NCBI GenBank assembly: GCA_028456385.1
Contig: JALNQF010000082.1
Location: 1-64,000, forward strand
DNA: 64,000 bases
Source: Ophiosphaerella korrae
Taxonomy: Eukaryota; Ascomycota; Dothideomycetes; Pleosporales; Phaeosphaeriaceae
Direction of reading: 5' to 3'
The position numbers and the translations under genes were made by a program. Numbering within the stretch: the first letter of the stretch is position 1; each line of letters starts with the position of its first letter. Below are positions 43,390 to 55,122 of the stretch, one piece after another. Below the pieces are notes generated by a model. It ran no database searches. It had not been told where the DNA came from and saw only the letters and a list, made by a program, of their open reading frames with translations.

Positions 43390-43919
43390 ATATAGCATAA
43401 TATAGTTAAATTTACGCGAGCATCTCATGGTAGAGGGCGTAAGAACGCGGCCACGATTCAAATGCGTTAGTATAGGGTCGACACGACACCGCTACGATTA
43501 CGTGGCAACGTGTGGTTACAGAGACGTTGAGAGTAATGCCCATTTTAGTTAGCTTACTAGTCGAATTGAATATACAGAGAATTTATGTTTTTATTCGAAA
43601 AAACCCATGATCAATTGCTCTGATATGAATTTCTGGATACAGCCTCCTCGAGCACGGCAGAGTAACTAAAACTACCTAATTCCATATGATCTTCAATACA
43701 TTTCCTGCTACACATTGCTTCGTTCCTTCATCATCCCTGCATTGGATTCTGAGAGTCGAAAAACTGAGAAAATGCTAGCCTAGGTCCGCTCTCCGTGGGC
43801 GCAAACAATACTCTTGTTCAATCGCATTTTTCATTATACCTGAAGGCTCAGCAATTGCTGGCCCTTCAGCCAACAGTCTTGACCTGTGATCTAGCTGCAC
43901 CCAGTGCCCGACTCTATTT
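43390..43919. other. Intergenic region between two convergent genes
   Basis: About 530 bp, moderately AT-rich, with no gene, RNA or repeat recognised. Confidence 0.5.
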
Positions 43920-46751
43920 TTAGAGCATTTTCAGAGTCTGGAGCGCAAGTCGTTGAATCTTACTTTTACATTCGGTACACAACCAGCGGCTCACCTTCTC
44001 AAATCCCAATTCCTTGATACAGGATCTGTGGAAGAGTTTCAAGGAACAGCCTCGGTGTGTACACTCCACTGAATGTGCAGGTAGACCTTGCTCAGGCATG
44101 TCGGCGTGACAATAACAAAAGATTCGCTTCCCTACCTTTTCAAATTTCTGGCGTTGAATATTCGATAGCATCTGTTCTGATACCTTGTGCCTCCCAAACG
44201 TGTTTTTAATCAACAGTCGCTTGAACTCCCGCTCCTGTTCCATCAACGGGCCGGGTTGGTGACCGTTGTTCGCGTCCGAATATTCCATAGCTAGGCCAGC
44301 TGGAAGAGGGCACTTTGCATTCCGCCGTTGTGCATGAAGCAAAAATCCAACGATCTCCGTGTCAACCAGCATGAGGCGGCCTTTGAATTGCTCATCCTGT
44401 TGATACATGGCAAGTAGCTTCTCACCGCGAAACTTGTTGTAAGGCCCACAAGAGAAAGCATCATCACAAGGATAAACCAAATAGCATTCTTTGGCTAACG
44501 GGTCCGCGCAAGGACAAGCTATGCAGATATTAGTGAGAACATCCCAACAGAATGCTTCAGGCTTCAGGCATACGTACATGGTGAATGAAACGGGCAATCC
44601 GGAATGCCATTTGCCTCGAAAGGACAATATATATTACCATGTAAGCAGCGGGAAATCAAAGAGAGCTTCGGACTCATGAGCTGGTCCACAATAAAATGAC
44701 GCTTGAAGTTGACCCAATGCATATGTTTACCATTATGCGTGACTTGTGGAGGACCACCTGACGGAATATTGGACATCTTTACAACTGAAGCAGATATGGT
44801 TGTATCAGGAGCCTGACTTCCCATGGCCTGAGTTTCAGGTCTGATCGTAATGTCGCTCGGTAGTTTGTATGGTGTGCCAAAATCATGAGCGTTATCCAAT
44901 GCACTCATACGGTCCGAAGCCGATACGGATTCCCTAGCTGGAGTAGTATTTCTATCCTCATCAAAGTCATCTGCCACGAAGAGGGGTTCAACTTGAGCTG
45001 TGAGCTTCTTAGCTTTGCGCCTCGCCTCGCGCTTCTGCTTCTTCGATTTCTTCTGTGAAATCACAGAAGGTTTCGCGGCCATCTCATCTTCGACGACTTT
45101 TGTTGTGCTCACGAAGTAATCTGGGCTCTTAGAATTATTGACAGACGCTACATCAGGAAGCTGAACAGGGGGGGCTTTGAAGGTTCGCAAATCAGGTATC
45201 TCGCACATGTCCGGTCCCCAGGGGTTGGCTGGTCGTGAGGGAACTGAGATTGGGCGCCCCGAGGTGGTCATACCCCAAGACGGCTTGACGGATGGTGTAG
45301 TGGATTTTTTTGAGTGGAAAACAGTCTGCCAGCCCCTGTTATCTACTTGATTGCACAATTTCTGTGCGAAGCTTTTCTCCACGGCTGTGGGATAATGATC
45401 CTTGTTAGGGACTACCTTGATTTGAACAGCGGGTGGTTTCCGCGATGTTGCCTTCGCCGACATTGGTAACAACGGCGCATGGAATGGTTCGATTATGTTC
45501 TGATTGAGGCCACCTTGGCCATTCACGCGCTTATGCACCTTTTCAAGATGCCTCTGGTCAGGACCTTGGTTGTTTCTATCATACGGCGATTGCAGAGGGC
45601 TCCCTGTCCGTGCACTGAAGTATGGGTTAGCCCTATGCACCTTCAATTACCGGCAGGATATTCTCGTGCTATTTAAGAAGGGGGCTATGATGAGGACATA
45701 CCTGCCTGATGAGCCAGTCTCTTCAATTAGGGATTTCCTACCACTGAAGTCACTGGTATTCGATAAAACTTTCTCTCCTGTCTTCCAGTCTTTGTCCATG
45801 TACCTATCTTGCACAATACCATGTGCACTTTTGTTGACGTAGCGAAGATAGCCCGCCCGACGCATTCTGACTTCAAGATTGTCACGTTTGTCTAGCACTA
45901 AATCGTCTACAATCATCCTTCTGAGGTCCTCGGCAAGCGATTGAAAGGTTTTTAACTCCTTGCCTTGCAAGCCCCGATTTCTGGTATTCCGTTGATGGAG
46001 CTGAGTGATACGGAAGGCATCGAGAATTCGGTTCATCTCAGTATCAAAATCGACATCGACATCCGGAAGTCGCGCAAAAGTCTTTAGGTCGTGATGGCCT
46101 CCATGGCTATTGTAGATATGTGCATTGTATTTTAGATGATGCTCAATTTCATCCATCTCTTCGGTGTTCCATGGCCCATCGCCATTGGTAGCCGAGAGGC
46201 CGTCCGCTGAATGGATGACTGCCTCTACATGTAAAATTTCATCTCTGCTGATAATTCTGGATCTGTTGACTGCCCTGATGAGACACTTTGTGTCTTTCCT
46301 CTCTCGTTTTGAGCATGGAAAGTCTTCCAGTGTGAAACTATTGTCCATCTCTCTTTCGTTCTCTTCGGGTCCGGATGGGATGATGGTCCATTCAGTCTCA
46401 CCACAGCTTTCGTAAACATCGCGCAACACCTCAGCCATAATCTTGTGGCGACGGAAATGAGCCTCGTCAATAGTACGGCAATAGTGACACGTATGGCCGC
46501 GAAGTCGCATGAACATTGCCTACACTGGTGAGCTTCCCGCGCAGAGGATTGCAGCTACAGACTAGCAATTACCTGGTGGTAGCGATGGCAAGGCTCCGCG
46601 TGAGTGCCAAAGCATGAGGCACGCGCCCCAGGGTGATGAAGAGGCCGATTGCAGAAGCCACAATGGTGGTCTATCTAGTGTTAGCGTCATCACACAGCAG
46701 CAATGGATGACTGCACTTACTCAGGGCCGGTGAATCCTCCCATTTGAACAT
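43920..46751 (-). CDS. Large protein with N-terminal zinc cysteines and a C-terminal PHD-like finger
   Basis: Exons 46751-46721, 46670-46573, 46519-45702, 45614-44578 and 44518-43920 join to 860 residues. The N-terminus (HHCGFCNRPLHHPGARASCF, then CHRYH and GHTCHYCRTI) has paired cysteines and histidines able to bind zinc. The middle has an acidic stretch, a region rich in Pro and Ser and a strongly basic block (KKSKKQKREARRKAKK, near residue 510) like a nuclear localisation signal. Another Cys-rich patch (CPFEANGIPDCPFHSPSCPC) is near residue 655. The C-terminus (FCYCHADMP, CTHRGCSLKLFHRSC, WLCTEC) reads as a PHD-type finger. A nuclear chromatin role is plausible but not shown. I do not recognise the family. 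Confidence 0.82.
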
Positions 46752-47239
46752 GTTGCGTGGCTGAATTGTAACTCGGCCGCAGTGGGTGGGGGGAAGAGAA
46801 GAGAAGGGCGCTGTGCGAGGTTAAAAAGCCCGTGGCGCCTCAACAGATGGTGGGTGAACACAAGAGAGTCGGGAAGAAAGGCGAGAATGTTTATTTGATT
46901 GGGAAGTAACCCAGGCAGAAGTGTGGGGCAAACCCAAATCAATGATTCTGCACTTTTCACTTCGTTGCTATGGAAAGAGGGAAAGAGCGACTATATGTGA
47001 CGTAAAGCGATAAAGACGGTGGAGGAAACGAGCAGAGCGACTAAAAACAACCCAACCCAATCCAATCAGAGCATTACAGCCAGCTCAAGAGCAAGAGTAG
47101 AGCTTCGTCATCCGCAAAGTATTGGGTTTCGGAGGTGAAGAGAAATCTTTGCGGTTACGTGCGTGCCACAGATTACCCCTCGTACCACTATACAAACGGT
47201 ATAACGGTAGACAGATCCACCCACTCCATCTTTGAGCAC
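46752..47239. other. Intergenic region upstream of the zinc-finger gene
   Basis: 488 bp that should hold the promoter of the zinc-finger gene and the 3' flank of the ergothioneine gene. No other feature was found. Confidence 0.5.
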
Positions 47240-50200
47240 CTAAAGGTCGCTGACGATGCGAGCGCCTGCCCACACATATGGATAATTTCGCTGGTACCAA
47301 TTCATGCTATCTTGGTGTCAGCACCTGTCCAAGTATAGTCACTGGATTCCTCCTTCTCCTGCTCAACCGCGGAGGGGCTACTGATCACTTACAAAGTTTT
47401 GCGCCCAGCTAGACGTGGATGTGTTGCCCACGAGCCTCCGAGTGTGATATTGTGCTTGTCATCGAAAAAGTCCGCTGATTTGTGTTAGATAAATCGCGTG
47501 AGTTATTCCACTTCCACCTACCCGTGTACCCCGGATACAGCGTCATAGGCTCAAAGTTCTCATGCTTCTCCAGCACAGTACTGGTCCACTCCCAAACACC
47601 TCCCAAGTCAGATTGGCCACAGAGTTTATTCCCCTTGTCAGTCACAGAGACCGGATGCCAGTGCTTAAAGCCCACATTTGTCATCTCAAGGTTGATAAAC
47701 AAATTGTATGGGTCAAGGCCAGACGGTGCATCGGAGGCGCCATTAGCTAAAGATTTGGATGGCGGAGACTCATCGACTCCGTTATTGATCAAGTGACTAG
47801 TATTATCAGTTTTGACATGCCACAATTTCGTCTGTCAACTCTTACCCGTTCACAGCTGGGATCGTATTGCCAAGCGACTTTGCTATCTCGGGAATCTTGA
47901 GGGAGTCCACATAATTATAAATGCTACGGGCCTCCTCCAGGGTAGGGATGCGCCCTCCCATCCATAGTGCACAACCTTTCAATTCGTCGTAAGAAGCTGC
48001 AACGGGCCAGTCCAGTGCATGTCGAAGAGGAACAGTGCCGTACACAGTACGCACATACTTGTTGCTTGTTAATTCCTGCGAACCACCATTTGAATTGTAT
48101 TGATGACCGTTGAGGACACTATCTCTCTTGGTGGTACTCGTTTCTTTGCCATTTAAGTAGCTATGGTCGCACCACGATGCCGGAATTGCAGATTTTCCTG
48201 TTTGAGTGAGATACTTTGCATACTCGCCATTAGTAATCGGGCGTGCTTTAGCTTTGAAAGACTGCACATGCGTTGTTCGACGGGGCTTTTCATTATCCCA
48301 CCCGTAATAACGTTTGGTGGTATCGTCATCCTCAGGGTCATCAAGGCCAATGGTAATTTCTGCTTCGGGAATTGTAAACCATTCATTCTCCACGGCAGTT
48401 GTTGCCGACCGTTTAGCAAGTGCCTTGAAGTCTGGTACAACGATAGTAGGAGGTGGGAGAATTTTCTCGCTCTGGATTAGCATGTAAAGGAGGGTTTCCA
48501 AATGCATTGCCTCATGCTCGAAGCCAAGCCACAAGGCCCTAGACACGCGAGGATCGTTTCCAGCTTTATGAGAATCATAGGCTGTAGCGACTCTCTCGCG
48601 CACGGTTTGTTGGTGCTGCAAGATATCTGATAGAGGTGGCCATGCTTCGGGAATCTCTGAATGATCATGGCATTTTGAAGGGTCCTCTACATCAGGATCT
48701 ATACCACGTTTAAATATCTTCCAGAAATCGGCTGGGTTCGATGGTATACCGTCTGTACTACGAGCAAGATGAATGTCGAGGAAAGTTGGAATGTGGCCCA
48801 AGTAGAAGATACATTGGTTGCGCAGATTTATCGGCTTGGAAAGAAGCTCGTCCTCTGGGATCATCTGTTTTGTAACCATATCCCAGGTTGCCCATAGCTC
48901 TCGCCATTCCTCCAGGGAAGGGACGGCATTCGCTGCATATTTCTCAGGTTTGGTAGAGAAGAGCGCCTCTGGTTTAGAAACAAGATGAAGGCCTGTATTC
49001 ATCAGTTGGGTAGTTAAATAGTATCACAACTTACCATAATTGCCTTGCGAATTCAACCAGACCGTGCCGCGAGCGAGTTTAGCTTGCTCCCAGAGTTGCA
49101 AAATTTCATCATTGGAGTATTTGTAGCTTTCTTCGATACGGATCCTCTCACCTTGCGAGATTGGTACTCCATCAATGATGACATCCTTTCGGGGCGAAAC
49201 GAATGCATGATGGCGACCCGCATCCTCATCATACTCACCAATCACCTCCCAGTCCTCAATGTTGAAGATAGGTTTGTCCATGAGTTCGTTTGCGTTTCTG
49301 AGTCCGTTGATGATAAATTCGTGAGTAACGTTGTGGCGGTCGTTGTAGGCGTGATAGACCTGGTCTGCGCTCTTGCAAGAGTCAATGCCAATCAGCATTG
49401 TGTCCCCCGGCTGCATCGCTTCTGCAAAGCCGGCTAAAAACGGTGGCACCTCGTGCCTTTTGAAATTGCCGAGACTTGAACCGAGCCACAAGATTGTCTT
49501 TGGTCTGTCCTTGACGTTCGAGGACTTGAGCCACTCCAGGGCGTTGTCATAGGTGCCATGTAGGCCGTAGCATTTCACATGCTTGTAACCCTCTAGACTT
49601 GTGTTAGCGAGTGGCCATAATACACTAGGGCTTTGCTGCACCGCAGAGCATCTCTAGGTATGATAGGAGAATGATACTGATTGGCCAGCACATTATTGTG
49701 ATTGGTGGAAGCAGTTAACCCAAGGCCCAGCGACTTATCGTCCAACCAAAGAGCCGCAGCCTTTAGCACGTGAGTAACATCAAAAAGGGACATCCGAGAA
49801 TCTATTTCAGGCACAAAAACATGCTTACCAATGGGGATTTGACCAAATGTTCTTTCCAGTTCGGGCAAGGACAGATCGACAGCATAGTACTCCACCTGTT
49901 TACCAAGGTGATCGATGGCCTGCAAAAGTATGTTTACTTTGCGAAGATTGCTAGGCGAACATCAGCACTCACGAAGCCCTAGGTTGGCCCGCTTCTGATC
50001 TTTAATGAGCTAGTAGGTAAGACCCTACCCGCTCCCAAGTTCGACCAAAATCGAGCCTGGTTGGATACGCTGGGCAATTTGATTTGCATTGTCCTGCAAC
50101 ACTTCGATTTCGGCATTGGTCAGATAGTACTATTAGGGTAATCAGAAGGTGTTTGAGGATGGCTGGGGTACTCCAAACGGACCTCATCAAGGTACGTGAT

Positions 50201-50359
50201 CTTTTCAAAAAGTTTCAAGCCCGATTCCGAATATAGCAGGAGAGTGGGAAGTGTCTTTTCGCCGCCGTCTCTAGGCCTCAGACCGGATTTGATATCCTTT
50301 ACGATATCGGACTGGGCGGTTTCCAGTCGAATGTCGATGGTTTTGGCCCCCACAGTCAT
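47240..50359 (-). CDS. egtA: Ergothioneine biosynthesis protein Egt1 (methyltransferase plus sulfoxide synthase)
   Basis: Eight exons, 50359-50183, 50129-50029, 49950-49829, 49592-49035, 48992-47846, 47796-47522, 47474-47393 and 47306-47240, join to 842 residues. Part one is the histidine methyltransferase: YYLTNAEIEVLQ, VELGSGNLRKVNILLQAIDH, YYAVDLSLPELERTF and ILWLGSSLGNFKR. Part two is the DinB-like iron-binding region: CIFYLGHIPTFLDIHLAR and FEHEAMHLETLLYM, with the HxxxHxE iron ligands. Part three is the formylglycine-enzyme-like sulfoxide synthase with GGVWEWTSTVLE, YPGYTADFFDDKHNI and LGGSWATHPRLAGRKTFMNW. The enzyme makes hercynine from histidine and couples it to cysteine. Intron 3 (49828-49594, 235 nt) is far longer than the others and stays open in frame. 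Confidence 0.96.
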
Positions 50360-52561
50360 GGTTGTGCAAGGCGTTGAAATATATATGGCTGAAATGATTA
50401 GCTCTTGCCGAGTCGCGTTACAAAATTCTGCCAGCGACCAGCAGTGCATGGTACTTATACTATGCGTGCGCAACACGTAATACAGGTTACCTAGCCGCTC
50501 AACAGTGGAGTAACTTGATTAGTTAGACTAGATTGGTACATGTCTGAGAGCTCTAAAGTAGACCTTGCCGTTGTTGACCGGGTACCGCTTCATTAGCGTC
50601 GATTGGTAAAGCGAGAATTAATCGCACAGACAAATCAAGACGACAAGTGATTCCACGGTTGGTGACGGTACGACTAATGTGCTTATTCGGCAGGAAGCGG
50701 TGCATACCGGAAACCTAGTCACCCCACAGATTGTATTGCACCCAGACCCAGATTATTTGCGTAGCTAATGAGCGCCATTGGCAAGGGTTAGTTGTGTACT
50801 CGTGTAGCGATGACGTCGAGGGCTGCGGCAATGAGGGGTAGTAGTACAGACGCAGCGGTCAAAATGCAGCCATACGGTAGAGGGACAGGACTTGGGTCAA
50901 CAATGATGTAAGTAGAGTTACCGTTGCAAGCTTCCATGACTCTAGGTACCACAAATGACGGTGACTCGAATCCGGAGGTGTTATAGCTGGTGCTAAGTGC
51001 CGCAAACATACTGCGGATGCCACACGCAGACTTGCGTCGTCTATGGCGTCAGAAGTGGGTTTGGTGGACTAGTTGACAAATACGATTAGATTAATCACCC
51101 GTACTATAGAATTGATTATTGTGGGTTGTAACTTGACAAAGCGGGTGGAGTGGGGAGAAGGAGGACAAGGTCTAAGACGCAGATTTTCGTGGATACCTGG
51201 ATATCAAGCGACAAACCATCAAGTCGTCTAACACGAGCAACCTTACGAGGCCATGTTGGTGTTAGTGAAGGGTGCGCCTGACCTTCCCATGGTGTGTCAG
51301 ATCTTAGTCTAGCGGCCATTTCCGCAAGGGTGGTGTGGGCCTCGTGCGCTCCGCATCTGGCAGTTCACAACCAATAATAAAAGAACTGATCCTCTATCAC
51401 GGTAGCGAAACGGATTGAATCAGAAACGAGAGAGTTACAACGAGCACCAGAAGACGCTGCGAACAGTCCCACCGCCGCAACGATGATCCACCCACAACGG
51501 TTAAAACCCTTTAGTCAATGAGAGAGCTGTCAATAGCTTCATTAAGGGTACCCTTGCTAGAGCACCTACCCATTCCTTCACTGGGCTTAGACTCTGTCAC
51601 GAGGAGGTATGGGACGAACGTACTTTGAATGTGGCTGAATATCACGCTACAGTATTTGACGACGATTTAATCCACCATAGATGCTGAATCTTGCGCCTAA
51701 GATATTTGCTATCACTACATTAGATGACGCTTGATATCGGATGTAGTGTGCTGCCAAAGAGTTACTAAAGGTGGTACTTTTTTGCACACCAAGTTTTCTT
51801 TACACGCTGAGTACAGAGACATTCACCGTATATGACGACTATAATATGTTATGATATCTAAATCCACTTCCTCTCTAGCCCGCGTTGGCTAGAACAACTC
51901 TACAAACAAAAGGTGCCACACCCTGGTTTCCGGTCTCCTTCCCAACGCATTTGACCCTTAGTTAGCGGTTTAGCCTTGAATACAATCAAGCGGCATGCGT
52001 TTTACTAGGTGTTTCCAGGTTTGGTGATTGGCTCTGTTCAATGCGCCTTCCCAGGAGTAACTTACGAGACTTGAGAACGCTACATGGTCCCGAATTCTAC
52101 GAATGCCCAGCGAAAATGGCTCTCTCTGGTATTCTGGAATATGCATCTCACCTTCTGTACACACTTCTTGTTTTCCATATATCCTGCACTTCACCGATAA
52201 ATCGTTGTGCACAGCTGCTGTCATTCACGACCAACTTATGCCAAACTATCCTGAGGCGCTCTTGAGGGCCACATCCTACGCCACTTCAACTCAACGTAAA
52301 GGGTCATTTGATCCCTTCCACAGAATGCACAGTGGCGTCCTGCGCTTTAACGATCTCAAAGAAACCCGCTAACTTTGGCCTGAGGACAATTGAGGCGTTC
52401 AACTCGTTCGTTGGCATCTGTTCAAAGAATCTTAGTCTCACCTGCGCCTGGATCCTGGTCAACTGACGAGACTTCATTTTATGCTTAATGTTGTCGATGC
52501 TGCACGCATTTAGAATTGGTCATCTTTCCGTTCTTCTCATCGCTGCTGTGCAGCTGCCAAG
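50360..52561. other. Gene-poor stretch, about 2.2 kb
   Basis: No supported gene. The part next to 50359 must carry the egtA promoter. Small open frames (for example 51009-50788 minus, 73 codons with a hydrophobic end) have no further support. No repeats or inverted ends were found by eye. Confidence 0.5.
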
Positions 52562-53527
52562 ATGCAATACAACTTTCCTGTCTTTGTGCACCCCAATCCG
52601 GTGCGAAACGACCACTTATCCAATCTCTCCCCTCGGGATACCTGGGCCGTAGATATCAATAGGTTGTGGTGCGAGAAAGAGTTCTTAGAGAAAGGTCTTG
52701 CCGACTGTGCCACATATTTACTAGCTCTCCGGAAGAAATTAGCCCACAATGAACGACTTCTAAGCAAGGACCCATTACTACCTCGTAAAAAAAGGAAAAG
52801 ATTACAGCAAGAGAAACGTGGGCTATGCAGGGAGATAGAACATCGAGAAAGAGACGAGCAAGCATTCCTGAATAATCTTCAGGTCTGTAAGACCAAGATC
52901 TACGTTGCTGAGGGAAACGTCCTCATATGGAAAGACCTGCCATGGCAAGAATCAAACTATGCATCAGGCACGGCGCAATGTTTGTACGACGACTTAGCGC
53001 CTGCTCCTACTGAAATCAGTTGGAATGGATGGGCGAACAATATGGTCACCTCACCTTTTAAACAGGTGTCTAGAAACTCGCTCTTTAGCCACGAAGTCGC
53101 CCCAGACGAACTAGTTGACGATATGGAAAGTTGCCTAATCGTTACCCAAGAGATTAAACGACCTACTACATTCATTGAAGATGCTGAATCAGTCTCTGAG
53201 TATGCTGTACCTCCAAACACAGCACACTCAGGATTTTCTCCATCTTTATTGAGTCCTATGGCGGCAGTCTTCGAACCGACCATGAAATGTGTTGGGAGAG
53301 ATGACAGGCTCAAAATATCACCATTGACAACGATCGAATGTCAGGAATTTGCATCGCCGCGACGGTATAATGAAGGTAAAATGAGCGAGGCAATTCAAGC
53401 ACTCACCCTCTACACGCAATTGGACGCCGATTCACCCGAGAGTTACCTAGGTAAACGCCTGTCAGACAGGGTGCAAATGGCGGTGGCTACTAGGGCAGTG
53501 AAGAGAAACAGGGCATATTCATTGTAG
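52562..53527 (+). CDS. Hypothetical protein with charged helical region
   Basis: A single exon of 321 residues starting MQYNFPVFVHPNPVRNDHLS. Residues about 35-115 are rich in Lys, Arg, Glu and Leu (RKKLAHNERLL, PRKKRKRLQQEKRGLCREIE), likely a coiled coil with a basic nuclear-type patch. The rest is low in hydrophobic residues and looks disordered, ending in AVKRNRAYSL. I recognise no domain. It stands alone between two gene-poor stretches, but the frame is long and has a consistent start and stop. Confidence 0.6.
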   Translation: MQYNFPVFVHPNPVRNDHLSNLSPRDTWAVDINRLWCEKEFLEKGLADCATYLLALRKKLAHNERLLSKDPLLPRKKRKRLQQEKRGLCREIEHRERDEQAFLNNLQVCKTKIYVAEGNVLIWKDLPWQESNYASGTAQCLYDDLAPAPTEISWNGWANNMVTSPFKQVSRNSLFSHEVAPDELVDDMESCLIVTQEIKRPTTFIEDAESVSEYAVPPNTAHSGFSPSLLSPMAAVFEPTMKCVGRDDRLKISPLTTIECQEFASPRRYNEGKMSEAIQALTLYTQLDADSPESYLGKRLSDRVQMAVATRAVKRNRAYSL

Positions 53528-55122
53528 TCAAACCAATTGTGAGCCGACACTTACCCCCACTCACACAACGATATCTAGTTCATTTTTAACGTTGCTTGTT
53601 GCGAGTAGAATTGAGGAAATATGGTGTCGGCAGTTCAACCGACCATGGATCAAGCGAGCACGCGCTGGAAGAAATAGTGCCCAATCCAAAAACTCACTAA
53701 TTTCGACAGCGTAACAAGTAGTATATTTTAGGTAAAATAAAATTCTGCTTAGACAGATTAACAGTGAAAAGCAAGAGCTTTTTTCCTAAAATAACTCCAG
53801 TTCTATAATATTACGTTGGTATAGAGAAACGTAGCTTAGAAGGCGAGGATTGTGTTGTTGTTCGCTCAGTTTTGGTGAGGGAACCAGGATCCAGCGCGTG
53901 GCGAGGTTGTAATGACTGCGCCAGACTGGGGTTAGCGCCTGCGCAGCTCCAAGCGAGTTCGACTCAACACAAGAACACGTCAATATCACGTTTGCAACAG
54001 GTTCTACTAACACTCAACATAATACTAGGAATTCCTGATAGCTATATAAGTCAACTCAAATGTGATTTAATAGCGCTCTAAATATGTTTTAGCTAGAGGC
54101 TTTTATATATTAGAACTAGAACGCGTTTTTCTATATGTCTTATAATCTAGCAAGCCTAGAACGCGTTTAAAACACGATCTATATATCGCTTGTGTTAGGC
54201 TGCAGGCCAGAGCTGCGCGAGCGCGAGCGCGCAAGTCGAAGCCGAAGGGCCTAGAGGGCCATTAGACAATATATACTATTCTACTTCGATAATCAACGTT
54301 TGGTTTTTTGGTTGTTTACCGTAGTAGAGTAGAGCGGTGTTCTAACAGCTATCGAGTTGATCTATGTTAGAGATAGGTTCATCTGACCATGAGATTCTGT
54401 TCAGTTGGGATGAGAAAAAAGATTTTCAGCTGAAAGCGGCTAATATACTAGTTCTGGTTTGGCGCAATCACAACCTCGCTTAATCCATGGTCAGTTGAAC
54501 TGCTGCCTCGAAATATGTTTCCGCGCTTCTTGCTTCTACAGGGCTAGACTCATCTGTGACACACTTACAGTAGAGCTAGCTAAATGGACAAAAATGAGAT
54601 AAAAGGGGCGGATGTTTTTGTGACATGGATAGGGAAAAGGCTATTTGACTGTTTGATAGCATGATTACATAGACTAGAAGAAATTGAAACTGTGAGATCG
54701 CAATCTCAAAGGCCATCAGATGATGTGGATCCATGTGGGGACCTTCCGTCATTTGCACGTGTCTGGCAGCCATTTCCAAACAGAGCCGCCATCCAACACT
54801 ATAACCTCACCCACCACAATCTCAAGTTCAACATTAAACGCTTGCTGGAGTTCAACACTCTATGCAATCTTCGCTAACCAACCGCACCCATTTCTGTCCT
54901 TTCTACAAAACCAAACGACACCTATTCCGTGTCTGACGCGTTTTGGGTAGCCGCAACAGCCTCCATATTATCCCAGCAAGACTGCATATTGCATAGTGCA
55001 GTGCGTGCCGTGCATAGCGTCCTGGCACGCACAGGCTAAAAGTCGCCAAATATCGAGCAGCAAACCCCTCACCCATTCTGCACGACATCAATTGCACCTC
55101 AAACCCGCGTTCATCTGTGGCT
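53528..55122. other. Gene-free region with an AT-rich patch
   Basis: No supported gene. From about 53690 to 54190 the DNA is AT-rich with many TpA steps and contains the word TAGAACGCGTTT twice, 40 bp apart (54116 and 54156). A short GC-rich stretch (GCGCGAGCGCGAGCGCGC, about 54215) follows at once. This looks like the edge of a degraded repeat. The last 150 bp or so hold the CHO2 leader. Confidence 0.5.

Noticed and set aside
50920..50980. TTCGAATCC-like B-box suggesting a tRNA
   Set aside because: The neighbouring bases do not fold into T-arm and acceptor stems on either strand.
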